From contig CAJXND010000004.1 in NCBI GenBank assembly GCA_913056385.1, forward strand, positions 1-64,000: a stretch of 64,000 bases of DNA, given 5' to 3'. The number at the start of each line of letters is the position of its first letter. Within the stretch, counting starts at the first letter, position 1. This DNA comes from an uncultured Ectothiorhodospiraceae bacterium (lineage in GTDB: Bacteria; Pseudomonadota; Gammaproteobacteria; Nitrococcales; Nitrococcaceae). Below are positions 18,455 to 28,289 of the stretch, one piece after another. The notes below the pieces were generated by a model, which was not told where the DNA came from, did not search any database, and was given only the letters and a program-made list of their open reading frames with translations. Made by a program: the position numbers and the translations under genes.

Positions 18455-18713
18455 GCATGAGCCCAAGCGCTGCCCACGCTGTGGCAACGGATTTGAGTGC
18501 CGGCAGGGGAGTATCCACCGGTGTCAGTGCGTGGATGTGGTGCTGACCGACGAAGTGCGGGAGACCATTGCCCACACCTACGATGATTGCCTGTGTCGTG
18601 ATTGCCTGCAGGCCCTTGCGGCGGCTGATTCAGCTGGCGATGCGGCGCGCGCCCGATCCGTCCGTCCGGAAGAAGTCCTGGCGGCACTGAACGGTCTGGC
18701 CGGGCGCCGCTAG
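18447..18713 (+). CDS. Cysteine-rich CWC-type protein
   Basis: KRCPRCGNGFECRQGSIHRCQCVDVVLTDEVRETIAHTYDDCLCRDCLQAL; overlaps the preceding gene. Confidence 0.75.
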   Translation: MPEHEPKRCPRCGNGFECRQGSIHRCQCVDVVLTDEVRETIAHTYDDCLCRDCLQALAAADSAGDAARARSVRPEEVLAALNGLAGRR

Positions 18714-18734
18714 CCGCCAGCCCCCGACTCGCCG

Positions 18735-19034
18735 TCAGGCCCGTCCCGCATCAAAATCCGTTGGCGTGTGGAAGTACTCGCTGCTGCGGGCGAATTCCTC
18801 CAGCGCGTTGCGCATCGCCTCCAGTCGCAATTCCGCGGTGCATAGTGGCTTGCATTCCTCGCATCCCGGATCGCCACAGGGCTGGCTGGCATAGAGCCAG
18901 TACTGAATGGCGCCGGCGAGCAGGCCGTCGGCAATTTCGCCAAGCTCCGCCTCCGCATCGGAATCCGCCAGGCGGTTGCCAAGCTCCACCGTCTCGCGGG
19001 CGCCTCGTTCGTAGGCATTTTCGTCTTCGGTCAT
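18735..19034 (-). CDS. Conserved-looking hypothetical protein with Cys cluster
   Basis: Open frame with coherent composition; CGDPGCEECKPLC motif. Confidence 0.5.
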   Translation of the reverse strand: MTEDENAYERGARETVELGNRLADSDAEAELGEIADGLLAGAIQYWLYASQPCGDPGCEECKPLCTAELRLEAMRNALEEFARSSEYFHTPTDFDAGRA

Positions 19035-19122
19035 GATGCGATTCTAGCAGCCGTCGCAGGCGACCGGGTTTTCTGGCTATCATGCGCCCTGGTTGCACTC
19101 AAGGACTCGGGAGACACCGCCA

Positions 19123-19671
19123 ATGAACACCGTGATCAAGGATCGAGAGGCCGCCATCGCGCAAGTGCAGGGCCTGATCCGCGATATCCCGGACTTCCCC
19201 AAGCCGGGCATCGTCTTCAAGGATATTACGCCGCTGCTCGGGGACGCCGAGGGTTTCCACCTCGCGGTCGATCTGCTGGCGGATGCCATCCAGGGACCCA
19301 CGCCGGAGTACATCGTCGGGACCGAATCACGCGGATTCATTTTCGGTGCAGCCCTGGCGTATCACCTGGGTGCCGGCTTCATCCCGGTGCGCAAACCCGG
19401 CAAGCTCCCATCGGAAGTCCATGCCTGCGAATACCAGCTCGAATACGGCACCGATGCCCTGGAAGTGCATCGCGATGCCCTGCACCAGGGCGCCAGAACC
19501 CTGATTGTCGATGACCTGCTTGCCACCGGCGGGACCGCACGCGCCACGGGTGATCTGCTGCGCCGGCTCGGCGCCGAGATGCTGGGCTACAGCTTCGTGA
19601 TCGAGCTCACCTTCCTCGCCGCCCGCGAGCACATGACCGATGCACCGGTGCATTCGCTGATTCAATATTGA
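19123..19671 (+). CDS. apt: Adenine phosphoribosyltransferase
   Basis: [62 protein letters not shown]. Confidence 0.96.
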   Translation: MNTVIKDREAAIAQVQGLIRDIPDFPKPGIVFKDITPLLGDAEGFHLAVDLLADAIQGPTPEYIVGTESRGFIFGAALAYHLGAGFIPVRKPGKLPSEVHACEYQLEYGTDALEVHRDALHQGARTLIVDDLLATGGTARATGDLLRRLGAEMLGYSFVIELTFLAAREHMTDAPVHSLIQY

Positions 19672-19674
19672 AGC

Positions 19675-19731
19675 AAAATGGATAGCTGAGTATCCTTAAT
19701 CAACGATTGTGGATACTCAAAAATCCATTTT
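19675..19731. promoter_or_regulatory. Nested inverted repeats, candidate HipB operator region
   Basis: AAAATGGAT (19675-19683)/ATCCATTTT (19723-19731) enclosing GAGTATCC (19688-19695)/GGATACTC (19711-19718); TATCC/GGATA half-sites as in described HipB operators. Confidence 0.7.
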
Positions 19732-20061
19732 ATGGCCATCAGGCAAAGAGTTTACTCACCCTCTACCCGTGAGGCGGTCGAGCTGCTGGGGCGCCTTGTC
19801 CGTACGCATCGTATCGAGCGGCGCATGACCGCCTCCGATGTGTCTGAGCGGGCAGGCATCACGCGTGTCACCCTGCGGCGCATTGAAAACGGGGACCCGG
19901 GGACGGATATCGGCCTCTATTTCGAGGTCGCTACCATCGTGGGTGTGCCGCTGTTCAATGCCAGCCCGGCAGAGCTGCGACGGGCTAACCGTGAAGCTGC
20001 GGATCGACTGACGCTGTTGCCGCGTCACGCCCACTCCCCAAGAGTGGATGATGACTTCTAG
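19732..20061 (+). CDS. HipB-like HTH antitoxin
   Basis: EAVELLGRLVRTHRIERRMTASDVSERAGITRVTLRRIENGDPGTDIGLYFEVATIVGVPLF. Confidence 0.87.
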   Translation: MAIRQRVYSPSTREAVELLGRLVRTHRIERRMTASDVSERAGITRVTLRRIENGDPGTDIGLYFEVATIVGVPLFNASPAELRRANREAADRLTLLPRHAHSPRVDDDF

Positions 20062-21349
20062 CCCACGGCAGCCGGTTAGCGCCTATGTCTGGATCTGGCT
20101 GCCGGGGCGGACCGAGCCGATTGTCGCCGGGCGGCTGGATGCCCAGGCGGATATCGTCACGTTCACCTACGGGAGGCGCTACATCGCCCGCCCGGACGCG
20201 ATTCCGATTTTCCGGGATCTTCCGCTGGGGCGTGGAGTGCAGTACCCGTCAGACGGCCTCCTGATGGCCGGCTCGATTCGGGATGCCGCCCCAGATGCCT
20301 GGGGACGACGCATCATCATGGAACGTCTGGACGGATATCGGGGCGCTCATCTCGATACGGCGAGCTTCGGCGAAATCACTTATCTGCTGGAATCCGGATC
20401 AGACCGCATCGGTGCACTCGATTTCCAGCGCTCGGCGGATCAATACACGCCCCGGCTCAATTTCAATGCCGACCTCGCTGAATTAATGACAGCGGCAGAT
20501 CGAGTCGATCGGGGCATATCCCTGTCACCGGAGTTGGATCGCGCCCTGCAGCATGGGACTTCCATCGGTGGGGCACGGCCGAAAGCACTGGTCGATGATG
20601 ATTCGCAGAAGTTTGTGGCCAAGTTCAGCAGTAGCGCCGATCTTTTCAGCGTCGTTAAGGCGGAGTACATCGCCATGCGCCTGGCCGCCCTCTGTGGGCT
20701 GGACGTGGCGAAGGTCATGCTTCGGCGCGTGCTCGGTCGCGATGTCCTGTTGGTTCAGCGATTTGACCGTGTTCGCGCCACGGCTGGCTGGCAACGACGG
20801 GCGCTGGTGTCAGGGCTCACACTGTTGGGCCTCGACGAGATGCTGGCGCGCTATGCCTCCTACGAGGCACTTGCCCATGTCATCCGCGCCGGCTCGCGTG
20901 CGCCGGAGGTTGACCTGCGCGAGCTATTCGACCGACTGGTGTTCAACATCCTGATCGGCAATACCGATGATCATGCCCGCAATCACTCCGCTTTCTGGGA
21001 CGGCGAATGGCTCTCGCTGAGCCCGGCCTATGACCTCTGCCCTCAGTCGCGGGTGGGGGGCGAGGCCTCGCAGGCCATGGCGATCACCGACGATGAGCGC
21101 AGCAGTCGCCTTGCAGTCTGTCTTGCCGCCGCGCCGGTATTCAGGCTGTCGAGGCAGGATGCGCGAGGGATCATTGATGATCAGGTGCGCACAATCATCA
21201 ACCACTGGCATTCGGTGTGTGATGAGGCAGGATTGGCACCGGCGGAGCGCGCCGCACTCTGGGGCCGCCAGTTTTTCAATCCTTTCTGCATCGAGGGTCT
21301 TGAGGACGTGGCACCGGAGATTGCCGCCACCGTGCGCGCCGCGCTATAG
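20048..21349 (+). CDS. HipA-like serine/threonine kinase toxin
   Basis: SIGGARPKALV, VKAEYIAMRLAALCGL, LLVQRFDR, LFDRLVFNILIGNTDDHARNHSAFWD, LSPAYDLCP. Confidence 0.93.
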   Translation: MMTSSPRQPVSAYVWIWLPGRTEPIVAGRLDAQADIVTFTYGRRYIARPDAIPIFRDLPLGRGVQYPSDGLLMAGSIRDAAPDAWGRRIIMERLDGYRGAHLDTASFGEITYLLESGSDRIGALDFQRSADQYTPRLNFNADLAELMTAADRVDRGISLSPELDRALQHGTSIGGARPKALVDDDSQKFVAKFSSSADLFSVVKAEYIAMRLAALCGLDVAKVMLRRVLGRDVLLVQRFDRVRATAGWQRRALVSGLTLLGLDEMLARYASYEALAHVIRAGSRAPEVDLRELFDRLVFNILIGNTDDHARNHSAFWDGEWLSLSPAYDLCPQSRVGGEASQAMAITDDERSSRLAVCLAAAPVFRLSRQDARGIIDDQVRTIINHWHSVCDEAGLAPAERAALWGRQFFNPFCIEGLEDVAPEIAATVRAAL

Positions 21350-21355
21350 CGGGGG

Positions 21356-22150
21356 CTAGCGAATCAGCCGCCGGCGCGCCAGGGCGGCGCTGATCCAGTA
21401 GGTGGCGACGATATAGACAAGGATCACGCCCAGATGCAGTAGCGGCGCATCGATGCCGCCCCCGGTCATGAGCGGGCGCACCAGCATGACGACATGGGCC
21501 AATGGCAGACCCTGGGCACCGATCTGCACCGCCTCGGGCAGGCTCGACAGCGGGAAGAAGACGCCGGAGAGAAGCAGCATGGGCGTCATCACCAGCGTGA
21601 AGTAGTACAGAAAGAAATCGTAGCTGGGCGACAGGGCCGTCACGATCATGGCGATGCCGGCAAAGGCCAGTCCGGCCAGCAGGATCACCGGCAACACCAG
21701 TAGCGCCTCCGGTCCCGCGACCAGACCAAGCAGTGCGGCCACCAGAACGATGGCACTGGCGTTGATGAGTGCCTTGGTGGCCGCCCAGACGATCTCACCG
21801 AGCACCACGTCGTCCACGTTCATGGGCGCCGCGAGCATCGCCGCCCAGGTCTGCTGCTGGGTCAGTCTTGTATAGGCCGAGTACAGGGCCTCGAACGTGG
21901 CCCCGGTCATCGCCGCCGAGCACACAATGCCGCTCGCCAGGAACACCATGTAGGGCATCGACTCGACTTCGCCGACGAACTGGCCCAGCCCGTAGCCGAG
22001 GGCCAGCAGATACAACAATGGCTCGCCAAAATTCCCGAGGATCGATGGCAGCATGAGCTTGCGCCAGACGCGCAGGTTGCGCAGCCATACGGCGCTGAAG
22101 CGGAGGCTGAGCGCCGGCGGCTGGCGCAGGTGGTCGAGCACCTTCATCAA
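21356..22150 (-). CDS. ABC-2 type transporter permease (NodJ-like)
   Basis: Six predicted TM segments; LASGIVCSAAMTGATFEALYSAYTRLTQQQTWAAMLAAPM. Confidence 0.85.
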   Translation of the reverse strand: MMKVLDHLRQPPALSLRFSAVWLRNLRVWRKLMLPSILGNFGEPLLYLLALGYGLGQFVGEVESMPYMVFLASGIVCSAAMTGATFEALYSAYTRLTQQQTWAAMLAAPMNVDDVVLGEIVWAATKALINASAIVLVAALLGLVAGPEALLVLPVILLAGLAFAGIAMIVTALSPSYDFFLYYFTLVMTPMLLLSGVFFPLSSLPEAVQIGAQGLPLAHVVMLVRPLMTGGGIDAPLLHLGVILVYIVATYWISAALARRRLIR

Positions 22151-23097
22151 TCCCTCAGCTCCCGACCAGTCAGGCGCAGGAAAACATCCTCCAGGCTCGC
22201 GGGGCGATAGAGATACCCCGGTCCGATCAGTGCCTCCACCCGATCCAGTAATGAATCCCGCTCGTGTCCGTAGATCAGTACCGTCTCGCCGACAGGATCG
22301 ACACGCAGACCGTCAAGCGCCTCCCCGCCGGAGAGGCGACCCATCCACTGCAGTGCCAGATCGCCGCGGAGTTCGACGACATGCGGCTCGATATGCTGAT
22401 GGATCAGCCGCGTCGGGCTGTCGCAGGCAACGATATGACCATGATCAATGATCGCTGCCCGATCGCAGAGCCGCTCCGCTTCTTCCATGTAGTGCGTGGT
22501 CAGAAGCAGCGTGCGACCCTGCCGGCGGAGCGTATGGAGACGTTCCCAGATGTGTTGCCGCGCCTGTGGATCGAGGCCGGTGCTCGGCTCGTCCAGCGCC
22601 AGCAGTTCCGGGTCGTTGACCAGCGCGCGGGCAAGCGTCAGGCGTCGCTTCATTCCACCGGAAAGGCCCTGAATCGGCTCATCGGCGCGCTCGGTCAGCT
22701 CGGCGAACTGCAGCAGCTCCGTCATGCGGGCCTCGACCTCCCGCCGCCGGGCCCCGTAGTAGGCGCCATAGGTGATCAGGTTCTCCCGGACGCTGAAATC
22801 CGGATCCAGATTGTCGAACTGCGGCACGATCCCGGCCCGCTCGCGCATGGCCCGGGCCCGCTGCGGGATGGGCTCGCCCAGCACCGTGATCTCTCCGGCG
22901 CTGGGCGGGGTGAGGCCGAGAAGCATCCGCAGTGTGGTCGTCTTGCCCGCTCCATTGGGGCCGAGCAGGGCAAAACACTCGCCGGCCTCGATATCAAGAT
23001 CGATGCCATCGACCACATTGACTCCGCCATAACGGCGGGTCAGGCCACGGGCAACCACCGCAGGGACGCTACCCGTTTCAACCGCTGCATGCCCCAT
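22147..23097 (-). CDS. ABC transporter ATP-binding protein (NodI/DrrA-like)
   Basis: LLGPNGAGKTTTLRMLLGL, LSGGMKRRLTLARALVNDPELLALDEPSTGLDP. Confidence 0.92.
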   Translation of the reverse strand: MGHAAVETGSVPAVVARGLTRRYGGVNVVDGIDLDIEAGECFALLGPNGAGKTTTLRMLLGLTPPSAGEITVLGEPIPQRARAMRERAGIVPQFDNLDPDFSVRENLITYGAYYGARRREVEARMTELLQFAELTERADEPIQGLSGGMKRRLTLARALVNDPELLALDEPSTGLDPQARQHIWERLHTLRRQGRTLLLTTHYMEEAERLCDRAAIIDHGHIVACDSPTRLIHQHIEPHVVELRGDLALQWMGRLSGGEALDGLRVDPVGETVLIYGHERDSLLDRVEALIGPGYLYRPASLEDVFLRLTGRELRD

Positions 23098-23099
23098 GC

Positions 23100-26000
23100 T
23101 CAGGCCGGTGTCACATCCTGCTTGTGGGCGTTGTGGTCACGTGCCAGTAGCACGTAGAACGCCGGCAACACGAACAGTGTGAACACCGTGCCGATGCCAA
23201 GTCCCGTGGCGATGGTGAGACCGATGTCGAAGCGGCTGACCGCGCCGGCCCCGGTGGCAATCAGCAGCGGCACCATGGCCATGATCAGTGCCAGCGACGT
23301 CATGATGATCGGGCGCAGGCGGATGGCGGCTGCTTCCTCCACTGCCTCGCGTTTGCCGAGGCCCTTGTTCAGCTGCAGATTGTTGGCGAACTCCACGATC
23401 AAAATGCCGTTTTTCGCCACCACGCCGATCAGCGTAATCAGCCCCACCTGCGTGTAGATATTCACCGTGGCGAAGCCGAGCGTGATGAACGCAAGCGCCC
23501 CGGCGATACTCAATGGGACCGACACAAGGATGATCAGTGGATCGCGCCAGCTCTCGAACTGGGCGGCGAGGACCAGGTAAATGACCACAATGGACAGGAA
23601 GAAGGTCACCACCAGAGCGCTGCCCTGGTTGACGAACTGCCGGGACTGGCCGGTGTAGTCAACATTATAGTTAGCCGGCAGGTTCTGACTGGCCAGCTGA
23701 TCGAGATACCCCAGGGCATCACCCAGAGGAACGCCCGGCGTCGGGATGCCCTGCAGCGTCACCGAGTTGAGCTGCTGGAACTGGTTTCGTGAGCTCGGCA
23801 CCACGGAATGATTCAGTGACACTAGGCTCGACAGCGGGACCTTTTCCCCCGTCGGTGTCTCGATGTAGTAGTCCTCGAGCATCTCGGCGTTCAGGCGATA
23901 CGGCCTGTCCACCTGGGGGATGACCTTGTAACTGCGGCCATCCAGGTTGAAGCGGTTCACATAGCCGCCACCGAGCATGCTCGAGAGATTGCTGCCGAGC
24001 TCGGCCATGGTAATGCCCAGGTCCGCTGCCTTGTCCCGATCCACCTCGATGGTGGTCATTGGCCGGTCGAATTCCGTGGATTTTTTCAGAAACAGGAAGT
24101 TGCCGCTGCCCATGGCCTGGCCGATGAGCTCCGTCGCCCGGGTATCGAGGGCTTCATAGCTCGCGGAAGTCGTCAGCACGAACTGTACTGGCAGCCCGCC
24201 GCCGGACCCGGGCAGGCTGGGCGGTGGGAACACGGCGGTGTCGAAGCCGGGATTGGGCGTGAACTTCGCATTCACCTCCTGCTGAATCGCCCCGAGGCCC
24301 CGTTCCCGATCCTTGTTGGGCACCATCTTGAAACCACCGAAGACGGTATCCGGCGAGAGCCCGCCGATGATCATGAACGTCTCGCTGTACTCCGGGATGG
24401 TCTCGGCCTCGTCCTGGTAGAGTTCGGCGAATTTCGACAGGTAATCGAAGTTGGCCGTGCGCGGCGCCGAGCCCTGGAAAAATAGAATGCCTTGATCCTC
24501 GGTGGGGGCCAGCTCGCTCTGACTCATCGTGAACATGAAATAGTTGGACGCGAGGACCACAATGCCGAAGAACACCAGCACGCTCTTGGTATCGAGCAGG
24601 CTGTTGAGTACACGCTTGTATCCGCTCGCCAGGCCTTCGAAGAAGTTTTCCACGATCTTCTCGAAGCGGCCCTGGTTACCGCCGGGTTTGAGCACCTTGG
24701 AGGAGACCATCGGCGAGAACGTCAGCGCGACGATACCCGAGATCAGCACTGCGCCGGCCAGGGTAAAGGCGAATTCGCTGAACAGCGTGCCGACAAGCCC
24801 ACCCATGAACCCGATGGGGGCATAGACCGCCAGCAGGGTGGTGGTCATGGCGATGATCGGCACGGCGAGCTCCCGCGCCCCCATGATCGCCGCATCGAAG
24901 CGGCTGTGGCCTTCCTCGATATGCCGGTGAACGTTCTCAACGACGATGATGGCGTCATCCACCACCAGCCCGATGGCCAGCACCATCGAAAGCAGTGTGA
25001 GCAGGTTCAGCGAGTAGCCCAGCGCCAGCATGATGGCAGCGGCACCGATCAGCGACAGCGGCACCGCGATGGAGGGCACGATGGCCGCCCTGATCGAGCC
25101 GATGGTCAGAAAGATGACCACCAGCACGATCAGAACCGCTTCGATGATCGTCGTGAGCACCTCATCGATGGAGTCCTGGATGAACTGGCTGGCGTCGTAG
25201 GGCAGGGCGAGCTGGATGCCTTCCGGGAGCTGTCGGCGGAGGTTGGGCAACTCATCGCTGACCCGACCGGCCACTGTCAGCGGGTTCGCCCCCGGTGCCT
25301 GCTCCACGGCAATGAACACCGAAGGCTGCCCCCGATACCATGCCGCCGATGAATAGGTCTCGGAGCCGAAGTCGGTTGCCGCCACGTCATCCAGGCGAAT
25401 GATCGTGCCATCCTCCTCGCGAATGACGAGCTGACTGAACTGATCCGGATTGGATATATCGGTGGTCGCCGAGAGATTGATGCGGGTGTACGGGCCCTTC
25501 GTGTTGCCGATGCCGGCCTGGTAGTTGTTCTGCTGCAGGACCTCTCTCACCTCGGTGGCAGTGACGTTGAGGGCGGCCATCCGGTCCGGGTCAAGCCAGA
25601 TGCGCATGGCCGGCGAGCGGCCGAACACCCGCGCCTTGGCCACGCCGGGGAGGGCCTGGACCTGGGGCTGGAGCACGCGATTGACGAAGTCGGTGATCTC
25701 CGGGACCGGCACGTCCTCGCTGTAGATGGCGAGGTACATGAGCGCGGTCTGGTCACCGGTGCTCGATTCGATCACCGGGTCCTGGGATGCCGCGGGCAGC
25801 ACGTTGCGCTGACTGGCCACCTTGGCCTGGATCTCCGAGACGGCCGCGTTGGCGTCGTAGTTGAGCTCCATGTTCACTTCGATGGTGGACAGTCCCTGAC
25901 GACTCTCCGACGTCATGTAGTCGATGCCGTTGGCCTCGGCGATGGCCTGCTGTAGCGGCTGGGTGATGAAGCCCTGGATCAGCTGACTGTCCGCACCCGG

Positions 26001-26153
26001 ATAGCTCGTGGTCACGGTGACCACCGTCTTCTCCGTGGAGGGATATTCCCGCACCTCCAGCATCTCCAGCGATCGAACACCGGCGAGAAGGATCAGCAGG
26101 CTGATCACCGTCGCCAGTACCGGTCGCTGGATGAAAATATCGGTAAATTTCAT
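23100..26153 (-). CDS. RND efflux permease (HAE1/AcrB superfamily)
   Basis: MKFTDIFIQRPVLATVISLLILLAG; 1017 aa; GLVVDDAIIVVENVHRHIEEG; GVVAKNGILIVEFAN. Confidence 0.95.
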   Translation of the reverse strand: MKFTDIFIQRPVLATVISLLILLAGVRSLEMLEVREYPSTEKTVVTVTTSYPGADSQLIQGFITQPLQQAIAEANGIDYMTSESRQGLSTIEVNMELNYDANAAVSEIQAKVASQRNVLPAASQDPVIESSTGDQTALMYLAIYSEDVPVPEITDFVNRVLQPQVQALPGVAKARVFGRSPAMRIWLDPDRMAALNVTATEVREVLQQNNYQAGIGNTKGPYTRINLSATTDISNPDQFSQLVIREEDGTIIRLDDVAATDFGSETYSSAAWYRGQPSVFIAVEQAPGANPLTVAGRVSDELPNLRRQLPEGIQLALPYDASQFIQDSIDEVLTTIIEAVLIVLVVIFLTIGSIRAAIVPSIAVPLSLIGAAAIMLALGYSLNLLTLLSMVLAIGLVVDDAIIVVENVHRHIEEGHSRFDAAIMGARELAVPIIAMTTTLLAVYAPIGFMGGLVGTLFSEFAFTLAGAVLISGIVALTFSPMVSSKVLKPGGNQGRFEKIVENFFEGLASGYKRVLNSLLDTKSVLVFFGIVVLASNYFMFTMSQSELAPTEDQGILFFQGSAPRTANFDYLSKFAELYQDEAETIPEYSETFMIIGGLSPDTVFGGFKMVPNKDRERGLGAIQQEVNAKFTPNPGFDTAVFPPPSLPGSGGGLPVQFVLTTSASYEALDTRATELIGQAMGSGNFLFLKKSTEFDRPMTTIEVDRDKAADLGITMAELGSNLSSMLGGGYVNRFNLDGRSYKVIPQVDRPYRLNAEMLEDYYIETPTGEKVPLSSLVSLNHSVVPSSRNQFQQLNSVTLQGIPTPGVPLGDALGYLDQLASQNLPANYNVDYTGQSRQFVNQGSALVVTFFLSIVVIYLVLAAQFESWRDPLIILVSVPLSIAGALAFITLGFATVNIYTQVGLITLIGVVAKNGILIVEFANNLQLNKGLGKREAVEEAAAIRLRPIIMTSLALIMAMVPLLIATGAGAVSRFDIGLTIATGLGIGTVFTLFVLPAFYVLLARDHNAHKQDVTPA

Positions 26154-27247
26154 CGCCCGGTCACCTCAGCGGGATCCATCCTGACCGTTTTGTCGATCGT
26201 GACCGGCTGGCCGGGACGCACCTTGATCAGTCCGGCGGCGACCACCTGGTCCCCCTCCTTGAGTCCTTTGGTGACGGCCACTCGGCCATCCCGTATTTCG
26301 CCGGTCTGTATCTGCACCCGCTCGGTATTCATGCCCTGATCGCTCTTCTTGATCCGCAGCACGAAGTCGCCGTAGGTGTTAAAGCTGACCGCCGTCCGGG
26401 GAACCGTAAGAACGTCACGTTCGGTGGGCTCGAGCAGCGTCACCCGCGCGAACATCCCCGGCCGCAGATTGCCGTCGGCGTTGTCCAGCGTGGCCCGGAC
26501 CGGGATCGCCCGGGTCTGGTCATTGATGCCCGTATCGATGGCCGTGACCTTGCCGGTGAAGACCTGGTCGAAGGCACTGGTGCGCACCTGGATGGACTGG
26601 CCGATGGACAGATCCGGGAGGAACCGCTCCGGCATGTTGAAGTCGGCATAGATCGGATCAAGACGCCGCAGCGCGACGATATCGCTGCCCGGTGCCAGGA
26701 ACTGGCCGACGCTGACCCGGCGGAGCCCGAGAATGCCGTCGAAGGGGGCCCGAATGGTCTTCTGTCGGATCCGCGCCTGCTGGCTGTCGACCGCTGCATT
26801 AGCGCTGTCGAGTCGGGCCCGCGCCTCATCGAATTCCGACTGCGAGATCGCCCGCTGCGGCAACAGATCCGCGGAGCGCTCGAATTGAATGCGGGCGAGT
26901 TCCGCTTCACTCTGCAGGCCCTCGAGCTCTGCCCGATCCACCGATTTGTCCAGCTCGAGCAGGATTCCGCCCTGCGTGACGCGTTCACCCGAGTCGAAGT
27001 TCAGCGACTGGATGATACCGGCCACCTCGGTGCTCACCGCCACGCTGTCGACGGCGGTCAGGCTGCCGACGGCGCTCTGCTGGCCCTGCCATTTCTCGCT
27101 CTGCACCTCGGTGGCGACGACATTGGCCGCCTGCGGTCCGCCGGGCCCGCCGGCCTGCATCTGCACGAAATACTTGTAGCCGAAGATGCCCCCGAAAATT
27201 CCGCCCAGTAGCAGCAGGGCAATCAGCAAGCGGAAGAAGACTTTCAT
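26150..27247 (-). CDS. RND efflux periplasmic adaptor (MFP)
   Basis: N-terminal TM; VAVSTEVAGIIQSLNFDSGERVTQGGILLELD; IRAPFDGILGLRRVSVGQFL. Confidence 0.93.
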   Translation of the reverse strand: MKVFFRLLIALLLLGGIFGGIFGYKYFVQMQAGGPGGPQAANVVATEVQSEKWQGQQSAVGSLTAVDSVAVSTEVAGIIQSLNFDSGERVTQGGILLELDKSVDRAELEGLQSEAELARIQFERSADLLPQRAISQSEFDEARARLDSANAAVDSQQARIRQKTIRAPFDGILGLRRVSVGQFLAPGSDIVALRRLDPIYADFNMPERFLPDLSIGQSIQVRTSAFDQVFTGKVTAIDTGINDQTRAIPVRATLDNADGNLRPGMFARVTLLEPTERDVLTVPRTAVSFNTYGDFVLRIKKSDQGMNTERVQIQTGEIRDGRVAVTKGLKEGDQVVAAGLIKVRPGQPVTIDKTVRMDPAEVTGR

Positions 27248-27432
27248 GGATCGGGCCCCGTCAGTTGGATTGCACGCCGACGTGCGTCACTTGCGCCGTC
27301 CGACATTGATGCGGTTATAAAGTTGCGATTGTATCAGCGTGCAGGCGGATTTCACGGTGGCGGGATGGAGCCCTGTCAGCCGCAGCGTTACGCTGTCCAT
27401 ATGGACTCACCAAGCCTTGGGGGGAGAGACCC

Positions 27433-28275
27433 ATGTATCGGGATATCCTGGTTTATCTGAGCGATGACGGCCACGCGGCGGATCATGTTGCCTCGGCGGC
27501 GGATCTGGCGGCGTCTCATGACGCCCATCTCATCGGTCTCGCCGTGGCGGAGCCGCTGGCGGCGCATGCCGAATACCTCCCGCCGGAGGCACTGGAGCGC
27601 TACCGGGAGGCCTGGCAGACCCGCAACCGCCGGCTGGAGCAGGTCTTTCGCGAAGTCAGCGGGCATCATGGTCTCAGCATGGAGTGGCGATCGGTGGAGG
27701 ATCTGCGGGTGGATCGCAGCACGGTGGATGTCATCGCCATGCAGGCCCGGTACGCCGACCTGCTGGTGCTGGGTCAGGTGGATCCCGACCGGCCGGCGGA
27801 CCTGATTCCCGCCGATCTGCCCGGGCAGGCCGCCGTCATGGCGGGTCGCCCGGTGCTCGCACTTCCCTATGCCTGGGAGCGGCGTCCCATCGGGCGCCGG
27901 GTGATCATCGGCTGGGACGGCGAGCGTGAATCCGCCCGCACGGTCAGCGATGCGCTGCCACTGCTGCGTCGTGCCGAGAATGTCCAGGTGGTTGTGGTTG
28001 GCAGTCAGCACGGGCCGCGCGACCGCCACGGTGATCTGCCCGGTGCGGACATCGCCGCCCATCTGGCCCGTCACGGCGTGCCGGTGGAGGCCTCCAGCCA
28101 GGGGATGACCGAGATCCCGGTCGCCGACGCGCTGTTGTCCGCCGCCGCGGACAGCGATGCCGATCTGCTGGTCATGGGCGCCTATGGCCGATCGCGCTTC
28201 CGCGAGATGGTGCTCGGCGGGACGACCCGTCGCATCCTTGGCGAGATGACGCTGCCGGTGTTGATGTCGCACTGA
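27433..28275 (+). CDS. Universal stress protein family
   Basis: MYRDILVYLSDDGHAADHVASAADLAASHDAHLIGL; C-terminal DADLLVMGAYGRSRFREMVLGGTTRRILGEMTLPVLMSH. Confidence 0.9.
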   Translation: MYRDILVYLSDDGHAADHVASAADLAASHDAHLIGLAVAEPLAAHAEYLPPEALERYREAWQTRNRRLEQVFREVSGHHGLSMEWRSVEDLRVDRSTVDVIAMQARYADLLVLGQVDPDRPADLIPADLPGQAAVMAGRPVLALPYAWERRPIGRRVIIGWDGERESARTVSDALPLLRRAENVQVVVVGSQHGPRDRHGDLPGADIAAHLARHGVPVEASSQGMTEIPVADALLSAAADSDADLLVMGAYGRSRFREMVLGGTTRRILGEMTLPVLMSH

Positions 28276-28289
28276 AGGACCGCCCGCGG

